In this document: in pieces, positions 5,775-13,279 of the stretch
Layout of the letters: every line of letters begins with the position of its first letter
Position numbering within the stretch: position 1 is the stretch's first letter
Source: Burkholderia sp.
Lineage (GTDB): Bacteria; Pseudomonadota; Gammaproteobacteria; Burkholderiales; Burkholderiaceae
Reading direction: 5' to 3'
Assembly: GCA_030151225.1 (NCBI GenBank)
Contig: JASLEG010000323.1
Location: 1-15,451 of the forward strand
Length of the DNA stretch: 15,451 nucleotides
The notes under the pieces: generated by a model
The model's input: only the letters and a program-made list of their open reading frames with translations
Database searches by the model: none
What the model was told of the DNA's origin: nothing
Made by a program: the position numbers and the translations under genes

Positions 5775-8700
5775 TCAGTAGGCGATCTCGACCGAGCCGT
5801 CGCCGAAGGTCGCGCGCAGCTCGGCGAGCAGCGTGTCGCTCGGCTTGACGCGCCAGGCGTCGCCGAGGCGCATCTCGCCCTGCGCGCGTGCGTTGTTGTA
5901 CAGGATCTGCACGGCCAGCCCGTTCGGAATCGGCGGCGCGGCACGGCGACCGCCGTCGCGCCCATCCCGGTCACGACCACCGCGCCCGGCCGGCGCCGGC
6001 GGCGGCGCGACCGGAGCGGGCGCCTCCCTGGCCACGTGCGGCTCGAGCACGCGGCGCAGCGCGAGCGCGTCCGCATTGCCGTTCATCGTCATGCGCACGG
6101 CCTGCGCGTAGCGGCTGCGCGCGCGCTCGAGGTCCATCACCGAATCGGCCGTGAAGCGGATCCCGCCAGTGAAGGCGTCGTTGCGCGCCTGGCCCTGCAC
6201 GATCAGCAGCTCGTCTTCCTTGAACAGGTTGCGGTTCGCATCGAACTGCTCGTTGAACACGGTGATTTCGCACTGACCCGAGCCGTCGTCGAGCAGCGCG
6301 ATGATCATCTTGCCGCGCTGGGTCATCTGCGTGCGCAGCGACGCGATCACGCCGGCCACGAGCTTGTCGCGGCCTTCCTTGAGCTCGCCGAGCTTCATGC
6401 GCGCGAAGCGGCGCACTTCCTCGCGGTAGGCGTCGAACAGGTGGCCCGACAGATAGAAGCCGAGCGCGCCCTTCTCTTCCTGCAGGCGGCGCTTGTCGTC
6501 CCAGGCCGGCTCGTCGACGAGCGCATGCGCGTGCGGCGATTCGGCGCCCATGTCGAACAGACCGGCCTGCATCGCGTTGGCCTCGGCCTGATCGGCCGCC
6601 TCCATCGCGAGCGGCACCGACGCGATCAGCTGCGCGCGGTTCAGGGTCAGCGAATCGAACGCGCCGGCGCGGATCAGCGCCTCCACGGTGCGGCGATTGA
6701 CGAGGCGCCGGTCGATCCGCTCGCAGAAGTCGAACAGGTCGCGGAACGCGCCGCCGTCCTGGCGCGCGCGCAGGATGTCCTCGATCGCGTTCTGGCCGCT
6801 GCCCTTCACGGCACCAAGGCCGTAGCGGATGGTCTTCGAACGCTTGCCGTCGGCCTCGGCCACGGGCTCGAAGCGGTATTCGGACTGGTTGATGTCGGGC
6901 GGCAGCACCTTCAGGCCATTCAGCTCGCAGTCGTCGAACAGGATCTTCACCTTGTCGGTGTCGTCCATCGCGAGCGTCATGTTGGCCGCCATGAATTCGG
7001 CCGGGTGGTGCGCCTTCAGCCAGGCGGTGTAGTAGGCGAGCAGCGCATAGGCCGCCGCGTGCGACTTGTTGAAGCCGTAGCCCGCGAACTTCTCCATCAA
7101 GTCGAAGATTTCGTCGGACTTCTCGCGTGCCAGACCGTTCTTGGCCGCGCCCTCGGCGAAGATCTCGCGATGCTTCGCCATTTCCTCGGCCTTCTTCTTG
7201 CCCATCGCGCGGCGCAACAGATCCGCGCCGCCGAGCGAGTAGCCGCCGATGATCTGCGCCATCTGCATCACCTGCTCCTGATAGACCATGATGCCGTAGG
7301 TCTCTTTCAGGACGGGTTCGACGCGCGGATCGGGGTATTCGACCTTCTCGCGGCCGTGCTTGCGCGCGCAGAAGCTCGGGATCAGATCCATCGGGCCCGG
7401 GCGGTACAAGGACACGAGCGCGATGATGTCCTCGAAGCGGTCGGGCTGGGCGTCCTTCAGCATGCCCTGCATGCCGCGCGATTCCAGCTGGAACACGGCC
7501 ACCGTGTTCGCCTTCTTGAGGATCTGGAACGAGGCGGGATCGTCGAGCGGCACCTGCGCGAGCGACCAGTCCTGTTTGGACGGGTCGAGGCGACGGATGA
7601 AGCGCTCGGCCCAGTCGAGGATCGTGAGCGTGGTCAGGCCCAGAAAGTCGAACTTGACGAGGCCCACGGCCTCCACGTCGTCCTTGTCGTACTGGCTGAC
7701 GACGCCGCCGTCCTCGCCCTGCGCGTAGAGCGGGCAGAAATCGGTGAGCTTGCCCGGCGCGATCAGCACGCCGCCGGCGTGCATGCCGACGTTGCGCGTG
7801 AGGCCTTCCACCCGCTGCGCCAGATCGAGCAGCTGATGAACTTCGTCCTCGTTGTCGTAGCGCTCCTGCAGGAGCGGCTCTTCCTTCATCGCGTCGGCGA
7901 TCGTGACGTGCTTGCCCGGCTTGAACGGGATCAGCTTGGCCACGCCGTCGGTGAACATGTAGCCGAGATCGAGCACGCGCCCGATGTCGCGCACGGCCGC
8001 CTTCGCGGCCATGGTGCCGAAGGTGGCGATCTGCGACACGGCGTCGGCGCCGTACTTCTCCTTCACGTACTGGATCACGCGATCGCGGCCGTGCTGGCAG
8101 AAGTCGATGTCGAAGTCGGGCATCGACACCCGCTCCGGGTTCAGGAAGCGCTCGAACAGCAGGTTGTAGCGCAGCGGATCGAGATCGGTGATGCCGAGCG
8201 AATAGGCCACCAGCGAGCCGGCGCCCGAGCCCCGGCCCGGGCCCACCGGCACGCCGTTGTTCTTGGCCCAGTTGATGAAATCCGCCACGATCAGGAAGTA
8301 GCCGGGGAAGCCCATCTTCTTGATCGTGCCGCATTCGAACTCGAGGCGCGCGTAGTAGGTGGCGCGCTGCGCGTCGCGTTCGGCTTCCTCGGGGAACAGC
8401 TGCAGCAGGCGCTTCTCGAGCCCTTCCTGCGACAGCTGCACCAGGTAATCGTCGAGCGACATGCCGTCCGGCGTGGGGAACAGCGGCAGCTTCGGCTTGC
8501 CGAGCTCGAGCGTGAGATTGCAGCGCCTGGCGATCTCCACCGTGTTCTGCACGGCCGAAGGGATGTCGGCGAACAGCGCGGCCATGTCGGCCTGGGTGCG
8601 GAAGCGCTGCTCGGTGGTGAAGCGCTTCTGGCGCCGCGGATTGGCGAGGATGTCGCCCTCCGAGATGCACACGCGCGCCTCGTGCGCCGTGAAATCGTCG

Positions 8701-9323
8701 TCGCCCATGAACTGCAGCGGATGCGTGGCGACCACCGGCAGCTTCAGCTCGGCCGCGAGCGTCGCGGCTTCCTGCACGTAGGCCTCGGCGCCGGGCTGGC
8801 CGTAGCGCTGCAGCTCGATGTAGAAGCCGCCCGGGAACACCCGCGACCAGCGCTGCGCATGGCGGCGCGCGGCCTCGGCGTTGCCGGCCGCGAGCGCGAT
8901 GCCGATGTCGCCCTGCTGCGCGCCCGACAGCGCGAGCAGGCCCTGCCCGAGCTCCGATTCGAGCCATTGCGCGTCGACCTCGGCGCGGCCCCGGTACTGA
9001 TTCGTGAGCCAGGCCTTCGACAGCAGCTCGCAGAGGTTCAGGTAGCCGACCTTGTCGCGCACCAGCAGCAGCAGGCGCGAGGGCTTGTCGCGATCGTCGT
9101 GGTTGGTGATCCAGACGTCGCAGCCGGCGATCGGCTTGATGCCCTTGCCGCGGGCTTCCTTGTAGAAACGGACGAGGCCGAACGCATTGCCGAGATCGGT
9201 GAGGGCGAGCGCGCCCTGACCGTCGTCGGCCGCCGCCTTGACGAGGTCGTCGAGGCGCACGATGCCGTCGGCAATCGAGAATTCGGAGTGAACGCGAAGA
9301 TGGACGAAACGGGGATCTGACAT
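5775..9323 (-). CDS. dnaE: DNA polymerase III alpha subunit DnaE
   Basis: The product has 1182 residues, close to the usual DnaE1 length (E. coli 1160). It is the catalytic subunit of the replicative polymerase. Domains in order are a PHP domain (about 1-280), then the palm, thumb and fingers (about 280-840). Next come a helix-hairpin-helix region (about 840-900), an OB fold (about 985-1065) and a C-terminal tau-binding domain. The catalytic aspartates are visible in MPDFDIDF (D405, D407) and KFDFLGL (D559). GPGRGSGAGS lies at 361-370. QAGLF at 919-923 fits the beta-clamp binding motif. A Pro/Gly/Arg-rich linker occupies about 1099-1131. The ATG at 9323 begins MSDPRFVHLRVHSEFS, the normal DnaE N-terminus; the frame is open further upstream, but that stretch is not DnaE-like. 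There is no room for a Shine-Dalgarno sequence if the -10 box at 9331-9336 is used. Confidence 0.98.
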   Translation of the reverse strand: MSDPRFVHLRVHSEFSIADGIVRLDDLVKAAADDGQGALALTDLGNAFGLVRFYKEARGKGIKPIAGCDVWITNHDDRDKPSRLLLLVRDKVGYLNLCELLSKAWLTNQYRGRAEVDAQWLESELGQGLLALSGAQQGDIGIALAAGNAEAARRHAQRWSRVFPGGFYIELQRYGQPGAEAYVQEAATLAAELKLPVVATHPLQFMGDDDFTAHEARVCISEGDILANPRRQKRFTTEQRFRTQADMAALFADIPSAVQNTVEIARRCNLTLELGKPKLPLFPTPDGMSLDDYLVQLSQEGLEKRLLQLFPEEAERDAQRATYYARLEFECGTIKKMGFPGYFLIVADFINWAKNNGVPVGPGRGSGAGSLVAYSLGITDLDPLRYNLLFERFLNPERVSMPDFDIDFCQHGRDRVIQYVKEKYGADAVSQIATFGTMAAKAAVRDIGRVLDLGYMFTDGVAKLIPFKPGKHVTIADAMKEEPLLQERYDNEDEVHQLLDLAQRVEGLTRNVGMHAGGVLIAPGKLTDFCPLYAQGEDGGVVSQYDKDDVEAVGLVKFDFLGLTTLTILDWAERFIRRLDPSKQDWSLAQVPLDDPASFQILKKANTVAVFQLESRGMQGMLKDAQPDRFEDIIALVSLYRPGPMDLIPSFCARKHGREKVEYPDPRVEPVLKETYGIMVYQEQVMQMAQIIGGYSLGGADLLRRAMGKKKAEEMAKHREIFAEGAAKNGLAREKSDEIFDLMEKFAGYGFNKSHAAAYALLAYYTAWLKAHHPAEFMAANMTLAMDDTDKVKILFDDCELNGLKVLPPDINQSEYRFEPVAEADGKRSKTIRYGLGAVKGSGQNAIEDILRARQDGGAFRDLFDFCERIDRRLVNRRTVEALIRAGAFDSLTLNRAQLIASVPLAMEAADQAEANAMQAGLFDMGAESPHAHALVDEPAWDDKRRLQEEKGALGFYLSGHLFDAYREEVRRFARMKLGELKEGRDKLVAGVIASLRTQMTQRGKMIIALLDDGSGQCEITVFNEQFDANRNLFKEDELLIVQGQARNDAFTGGIRFTADSVMDLERARSRYAQAVRMTMNGNADALALRRVLEPHVAREAPAPVAPPPAPAGRGGRDRDGRDGGRRAAPPIPNGLAVQILYNNARAQGEMRLGDAWRVKPSDTLLAELRATFGDGSVEIAY

Positions 9324-9330
9324 GGGCGTT

Positions 9331-9336
9331 ATTGTA
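9331..9336 (-). promoter_or_regulatory. Candidate -10 box almost touching the dnaE start codon
   Basis: Read on the minus strand this is TACAAT preceded by GGC, ending seven bases before the dnaE ATG. A TTGCCC (9352-9357) lies 15 bases further upstream. Transcription from it would start at or within a few bases of the ATG. It could instead be a chance hexamer, with the true promoter further upstream. Confidence 0.35.
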
Positions 9337-9371
9337 GCCGCGTCGCGGCGCGGGCAACGGCCGAGCCCCCG

Positions 9372-9400
9372 AAAAAACGCCGCACTGGCCGTTCGGCCAG
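9372..9400 (-). terminator. Terminator-like hairpin upstream of dnaE
   Basis: On the minus strand CTGGCC, loop GAAC, and GGCCAG form a six-base-pair stem (9385-9400), followed after seven bases by TTTTTT (9372-9377). The spacing to the T-run is longer than ideal. It points toward dnaE and has no gene upstream on the same strand. It could therefore be an insulator against stray antisense transcripts from the trhO side, or an attenuator in a longer dnaE leader. Confidence 0.35.
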
Positions 9401-9543
9401 GTCTGGCGCGGCTCGCGCGCCGCAGTGTGTCGCAAGCCCGGCGCGACCGTCGCCGCGCGGCTGCGCGGGCATCGGCGTTGCGCCATGTCATGCGACGCGC
9501 CGCCTCGGCCATCCGGCCGACTGGAACCCCGGCCCGTTTGCGG

Positions 9544-9549
9544 GATAAT
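9544..9549 (+). promoter_or_regulatory. Candidate -10 box for trhO-gluQ
   Basis: GATAAT sits within GCGGGATAATACGG, 125 bases before the trhO ATG. It is the only AT-rich hexamer on this strand in the region. The -35 position has CTGGAA, a weak match. Confidence 0.35.
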
Positions 9550-9674
9550 ACGGCTTTCGCTCATTCACGCGGCGGCCCGCTGCGCGGCATTGCACCCTCA
9601 TTTGCCTGATTCACGCCGGTCCCGGCGTGCGTGCACCGCGCCCAGTCCCCCGCCCGTTTCATCCCCGGTTCATC

Positions 9675-10556
9675 ATGTCCATCGTCAATCTCGCCGCCTA
9701 CCGCTTCGTCACGATCGATTCGCCCGAAGCGTGGCGGCCGCTCGTCATCGAGCGCTGCCAGTCGCTCGGGCTGCGCGGCACGATCCTGCTCGCCCCCGAG
9801 GGCATCAACCTGTTCGTCGCGGGCCCGCGCGAGGCCACCGATGCGTTCGTCGCCTGGCTGCGCGGCGACGCGCTGTTCGAGGGCAAGTTCGCCGATCTGC
9901 AGTTCAAGGAAAGCCTGTCCGACTCGCAGCCGTTCCGGCGCATGCTGGTGCGCATCAAGCGCGAGATCATCACGATGAAGAAGCCGGCCATCAAGCCGGA
10001 GCTGGGCCGCGCGCCGTTCGTCGACGCCCCCACGCTGAAGGCCTGGCTCGACCGCGGCCACGACGACGCGGGCCGCCCGGTGGTGATGCTCGACACGCGC
10101 AACGCGTTCGAGGTGGACGTCGGCACCTTCGACAACGCGCTCGACTACCGCATCGACAAATTCAGCGAATTCCCGGCCGTGATCGACGCGAATCGCGCCG
10201 ATCTCGAGGGCAAGACGGTGGTGTCGTTCTGCACCGGCGGCATCCGCTGCGAGAAGGCCGCGATCCACATGAAGGACATCGGCATCGATCACGTGTATCA
10301 GCTCGAAGGCGGCATCCTCAAGTACTTCGAGGAAGTGGGCGGCGCGCACTATCACGGCGACTGCTTCGTGTTCGACTACCGCACCGCGCTGAATCCGCAG
10401 CTCGAGCCGACCTCCGACGTGAACTGCTTCGCCTGCCGCGCCGTGGTGTCGGCCGAGGCGCAGCAGTCGCCGCTGTACGTGCCGGGCCGCTCCTGCCCGG
10501 CCTGCCACCCGGCCACCGGCAAGTCGGCCGCCGGCACCCGGCCCGCCGCGGCCTGA
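9675..10556 (+). CDS. trhO: tRNA uridine-34 hydroxylase TrhO (rhodanese-fold protein, YceA family)
   Basis: The product has 293 residues and is cytoplasmic. TrhO uses molecular oxygen to hydroxylate U34 of a set of tRNAs, giving ho5U, the precursor of cmo5U/mo5U wobble bases. The N-terminal domain holds GTILLAPEGINLFVAG (35-50), typical of the family. The rhodanese domain runs from about 115 to 225, with the active-site loop CTGGIRC at 186-192 (Cys186), followed by CEKAA and LEGGILKYFEE (210-220). A C-terminal cysteine cluster is present (C230, C251, C254, C274, C277). The ATG at 9675 starts MSIVNLAAYRF, the usual family N-terminus; an upstream in-frame ATG-like extension to 9627 is not conserved in character. 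No strong Shine-Dalgarno sequence is seen. gluQ follows after 56 bases on the same strand. Older annotations call this a rhodanese or sulfurtransferase. Confidence 0.92.
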   Translation: MSIVNLAAYRFVTIDSPEAWRPLVIERCQSLGLRGTILLAPEGINLFVAGPREATDAFVAWLRGDALFEGKFADLQFKESLSDSQPFRRMLVRIKREIITMKKPAIKPELGRAPFVDAPTLKAWLDRGHDDAGRPVVMLDTRNAFEVDVGTFDNALDYRIDKFSEFPAVIDANRADLEGKTVVSFCTGGIRCEKAAIHMKDIGIDHVYQLEGGILKYFEEVGGAHYHGDCFVFDYRTALNPQLEPTSDVNCFACRAVVSAEAQQSPLYVPGRSCPACHPATGKSAAGTRPAAA

Positions 10557-10612
10557 GTGGCTCGGGCAAATCGGGCCACCCGGTCGGCCGCACTGCTGCA
10601 AGCCCGCTCGAC

Positions 10613-11515
10613 ATGAGTCCGCTGCCCTATCGCGGCCGCTTCGCGCCCTCACCCACCGGCCCGCTGCATTTCGGCTCGCTGGTCGGCGCGCTGGCCAGTT
10701 GGCTCGACGCACGCGCCCACGGCGGCACCTGGCTGGTGCGCATCGAGGATGTGGACGGCCCGCGCACCGTGCCCGGCGCGGACACCGCGATCCTCGCCAC
10801 GCTGGCCGCGTTCGGGCTGGTGGCCGACGCGCCGCCCGTCTGGCAGAGCCGGCGCAGCGAACACTATGCCGCGGCGCTCGATGCGCTCACGCAAGGCGGC
10901 CACGTGTATCCGTGCGGCTGCACGCGCAAGGAGATCGCCGATTCGCTGCGCGCCGCGCACGAGCGCCACACCACGCTCGCCTATCCCGGCACCTGCCGCG
11001 GCGGCCTGCACGGCAAGCCCGCGCGCGCGTGGCGGCTGCGGGTGCCCGATGGCGAGGCCGCCACGATCCGCTTCACGGATCGCTGGCAGGGCCCGCAGGC
11101 GCAGGATCTGGCCACCGAGGTGGGCGACTTCGTGCTCAAACGCGCCGACGGTCAATGGGCGTATCAGCTGGCCGTGGTGGTCGACGATCTCGACGCCGGC
11201 ATCACCCACGTGGTGCGCGGCGCCGACCTGCTCGACTCCACCGCGCGGCAGATTCATCTGCAGCACTGCCTCGGCGCACCCACGCCGCACTACCTGCACG
11301 TGCCCGTGGTGGTCGACGCGAACGGCGAGAAGCTCAGCAAGCAGACCGGCGCCACCGCGCTCGATCCGGCCGCGCCCCTGGCCGGGCTGATGGCCGCCGC
11401 CGATCATCTCGGGCTCGCGCTGGCGCCGTCGGCGCGCGCCTCGCTCGACGCGTTCCTTCCGGCCGCCGTCGCGGCCTGGGCGGCGCGCGTCGCGCCACAC
11501 GCATCGGGCATTTGA
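10613..11515 (+). CDS. gluQ: Glutamyl-Q tRNA(Asp) synthetase
   Basis: The product has 300 residues and is a truncated paralogue of glutamyl-tRNA synthetase without an anticodon-binding domain. It activates glutamate and attaches it to queuosine at position 34 of tRNA(Asp). Class I signatures are visible: the HIGH equivalent is HFGS at 19-22 within APSPTGPLHFGSL, and the KMSKS equivalent is KLSKQ at 240-244. A zinc-binding set C101, C103, Y124 and C128 matches the GluQ family pattern. The length is typical for this paralogue (about 300, against about 470 for GltX), which separates it from a discriminating GluRS. The ATG at 10613 gives MSPLPYRGRFAPSPTG, the expected N-terminus. It lies 56 bases after trhO with no terminator between, so co-transcription is likely. 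The hairpin at 11551-11574 follows its stop. Confidence 0.95.
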   Translation: MSPLPYRGRFAPSPTGPLHFGSLVGALASWLDARAHGGTWLVRIEDVDGPRTVPGADTAILATLAAFGLVADAPPVWQSRRSEHYAAALDALTQGGHVYPCGCTRKEIADSLRAAHERHTTLAYPGTCRGGLHGKPARAWRLRVPDGEAATIRFTDRWQGPQAQDLATEVGDFVLKRADGQWAYQLAVVVDDLDAGITHVVRGADLLDSTARQIHLQHCLGAPTPHYLHVPVVVDANGEKLSKQTGATALDPAAPLAGLMAAADHLGLALAPSARASLDAFLPAAVAAWAARVAPHASGI

Positions 11516-11550
11516 CGGCGCCGCCGTCATCTCCACCCCAAAAGCAAAAC

Positions 11551-11574
11551 GGGCGGATGCTTTCGCATCCGCCC
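11551..11574 (-). terminator. Strong intrinsic terminator for rhlE, weaker for gluQ
   Basis: GGGCGGATGC (11551-11560) and GCATCCGCCC (11565-11574) form a perfect ten-base-pair stem with a TTTC loop. On the minus strand it is followed by GTTTTGCTTTTGGGG, a good U-rich tract, 43 bases after the rhlE stop. On the plus strand, 35 bases after the gluQ stop, only GCTCTC follows, so termination there would be weaker. The convergent position supports a shared bidirectional terminator. Confidence 0.85.
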
Positions 11575-11617
11575 GCTCTCACCGGCGCTTTCCCGCCCGG
11601 TCAGCCGACGCACCCGC

Positions 11618-13093
11618 TTACGAGGACGACGACGACCGGCGCGGCATGCCGAAACCGCCAAGCAGCGCGGCCAGCGGCTGCTTCGACTTCTTCTCCGGCT
11701 GGGCCGGCTGCTTGGTCGCCTCTTCGGGCTGGCGCGCGCTCGCGGCCGGCACGTACGGCTTCAGGAAGAATTCGTCCACCGGCGCCTCGCGACGCGAATG
11801 GTGCGGACGCTCGCTGCCGTGCGAACGGCGCGGGCCGCGCGATTCATGGCGCTCGCTGCGTTCGCCACGCTCGGCGCGCTCGCGGTGATGCTCGTCGCCG
11901 CGCGGCTCGCGACGGGTGCGCACCGGACCGTCGATCGCGAGCGCCTGCAGCGGCAGATCGCGCTTGATCAGCTTCTCGATGTCGGCCAGTTGCTTGCGCT
12001 CGTTCGGGCTGCACAGCGAGAGCGCGTCGCCCGACGCACCGGCACGGCCGGTACGGCCGATGCGGTGCACGTAGTCTTCCGCGCTGAACGGCAGGTCGAA
12101 GTTGATCACGGCCGGCAGCTCGGCGATGTCGAGGCCGCGCGCGGCGACGTCGGTCGCCACCAGCGCCTCCACTTCGCCGCGCTTGAACGCGTCGAGCGCC
12201 TGCATGCGCTCGCTCTGCGAACGGTCGCCGTGAATTGCGGTGGCCACCACGCCGTCGCGCTCGAGCTGGCGCGCGAGGCGGCTCGCGCCGAGCTTGCTGT
12301 TGCAGAACACGATCACCTGCTTGAGCGCGCGGTCGCGGATCAGCTTCACGACCGCGGCCTGCTTGTCGCCCTCGGCGATGTCGTAGACGATCTGCGTGAC
12401 GTTGGTGGCCGTGGCATTGCTGCGCGCGACCTCGATCGTCTGCGGATTGGTCAGGTAGGTGGAGGCGAGCTTCTTGATCTCGGGCGAGAAGGTGGCCGAG
12501 AACAGCAGCGTCTGGCGCACCTTCGGCAGCAGGTTCAGGATGCGCTGCAGGTCGGGCAGGAAGCCCATGTCGAGCATGCGGTCGGCTTCGTCGAGCACGA
12601 GCATCTGCACCTGGCCGAGGTTCGTGGTCTTCTGCTGGACGTGATCGAGCAGACGGCCCGGCGTGGCGATCAGAATTTCGACGCCGCGGCGCAGCTGCTC
12701 GGATTGCGGATTCATATCCACGCCGCCGAACACCACGGCGCTGCGCAGCGCCGTGTGCTTGGCGTACGATTGCACGTTTGCGGCCACCTGGTCGGCCAGT
12801 TCGCGGGTCGGCGTGAGGATCAGCGCGCGCACCGGATGGCGGGCGGGCGAGGCGCTCGTGCTGGCCTGCGGCAACAGACGCTGGATGATCGGCAGCGAAA
12901 AACTCGCGGTCTTGCCAGTGCCGGTTTGTGCGGCGCCCATCATGTCACGGCCGGCCAGCACGACGGGGATCGCCTGTGCCTGGATCGGCGTAGGGATGGT
13001 GTAGCCCGACTCTTTGACGGCTTTCAGGATGTCGGGCGCGAGGCCGAATTGATCAAAAGTCGCAGTAACGGGCGTGACGGCTGTGTCGGACAT
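11618..13093 (-). CDS. rhlE: DEAD-box ATP-dependent RNA helicase RhlE
   Basis: The product has 491 residues and is a cytoplasmic helicase that unwinds short RNA duplexes in ribosome assembly or RNA decay. Motifs in order are: Q-motif region FDQFGL (13-18) with IPTPIQ (33-38), Walker A AQTGTGKT (55-62), PTRELA (95-100), GG (123-124), TPGR (144-147), DEAD (168-171), SAT (199-201) and HRIGRTGR (343-350). The core ends near 385. The tail is charged and low in complexity, rich in Arg, Glu, His and Ser (about 392-436), and ends in five serines. RhlE is favoured over RhlB, DbpA or CsdA by the core sequence and a basic tail without a recognised C-terminal RNA-binding domain. The ATG at 13093 begins MSDTAVTPVTATFDQFGL; the frame stays open upstream, but the added 67 residues do not resemble helicases. 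No strong Shine-Dalgarno sequence is visible. Confidence 0.93.
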   Translation of the reverse strand: MSDTAVTPVTATFDQFGLAPDILKAVKESGYTIPTPIQAQAIPVVLAGRDMMGAAQTGTGKTASFSLPIIQRLLPQASTSASPARHPVRALILTPTRELADQVAANVQSYAKHTALRSAVVFGGVDMNPQSEQLRRGVEILIATPGRLLDHVQQKTTNLGQVQMLVLDEADRMLDMGFLPDLQRILNLLPKVRQTLLFSATFSPEIKKLASTYLTNPQTIEVARSNATATNVTQIVYDIAEGDKQAAVVKLIRDRALKQVIVFCNSKLGASRLARQLERDGVVATAIHGDRSQSERMQALDAFKRGEVEALVATDVAARGLDIAELPAVINFDLPFSAEDYVHRIGRTGRAGASGDALSLCSPNERKQLADIEKLIKRDLPLQALAIDGPVRTRREPRGDEHHRERAERGERSERHESRGPRRSHGSERPHHSRREAPVDEFFLKPYVPAASARQPEEATKQPAQPEKKSKQPLAALLGGFGMPRRSSSSS

Positions 13094-13230
13094 GGTGGCT
13101 TTCGCTAAAAATGCGCTTGGCGCGTGCGCGCGGCAGCGGTCGGAACCGCAGAGGGCATTGTGATGAAGGCGGAGCCACGGCGTTCCGCACGGGACCCGTT
13201 GGTGCTGCTGGTACTGCGGGAAAGATGCGG

Positions 13231-13260
13231 CCGGCTCCGGCCGGCGGAAACACCCGCCGG
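13231..13260 (-). promoter_or_regulatory. Competing hairpins in the rhlE leader
   Basis: CCGGCGG (13241-13247) pairs perfectly with CCGCCGG (13254-13260) around a six-base loop. CCGGC (13231-13235) can instead pair with GCCGG (13240-13244), so the two stems share bases and exclude each other. The block contains four CCGG words. It would lie within the first 35 bases of the transcript predicted from the box at 13271. A regulatory role is inference. Confidence 0.35.
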
Positions 13261-13270
13261 AAAGGCCGGT

Positions 13271-13279
13271 ATTGTAGCA
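13271..13279 (-). promoter_or_regulatory. Extended -10 promoter candidate for rhlE
   Basis: Read on the minus strand this is TGCTACAAT, an extended -10 element (TGn plus TACAAT), which can work with a poor -35. No good -35 is visible. The start point would be near 13264, giving a leader of about 170 bases before the ATG at 13093. Confidence 0.5.

Larger units (their letters stand above)
9324..9674. other. Divergent intergenic region between dnaE and trhO
   Basis: This stretch of 351 bases has no convincing gene. It holds the minus-strand TACAAT next to dnaE and the terminator-like hairpin at 9372-9400. A plus-strand GATAAT at 9544-9549 is the best -10 candidate for trhO and would give a leader of roughly 120 bases. 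Much of the remainder is GC-rich with short self-complementary stretches such as GCCGG/CCGGC near 9617-9628. Open frames crossing it are extensions of dnaE- or trhO-frame shadows and lack protein-like composition. Confidence 0.6.

Noticed and set aside
5606..6076. N-terminal extension of the family-9 glycosyltransferase up to 6076 (552 residues)
   Set aside because: The extension overlaps the 3' end of dnaE, is Arg-rich and not related to GT9 proteins. Family homology starts only near the GTG at 5605.
6036..9320. A very long plus-strand open frame (1094 codons) opposite dnaE
   Set aside because: It is the mirror of dnaE codons in GC-rich DNA, where stops are rare on the opposite strand. Its composition is dominated by His, Arg, Leu, Val and Glu with no recognisable domain, while the minus-strand product is an unmistakable full-length DnaE.
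9425..11515. Single 696-codon frame joining the trhO region to gluQ as a fusion protein
   Set aside because: The trhO product is read in a different frame with full-length homology and its own stop at 10556. The first part of the long frame is a shadow, and GluQ begins normally at 10613.
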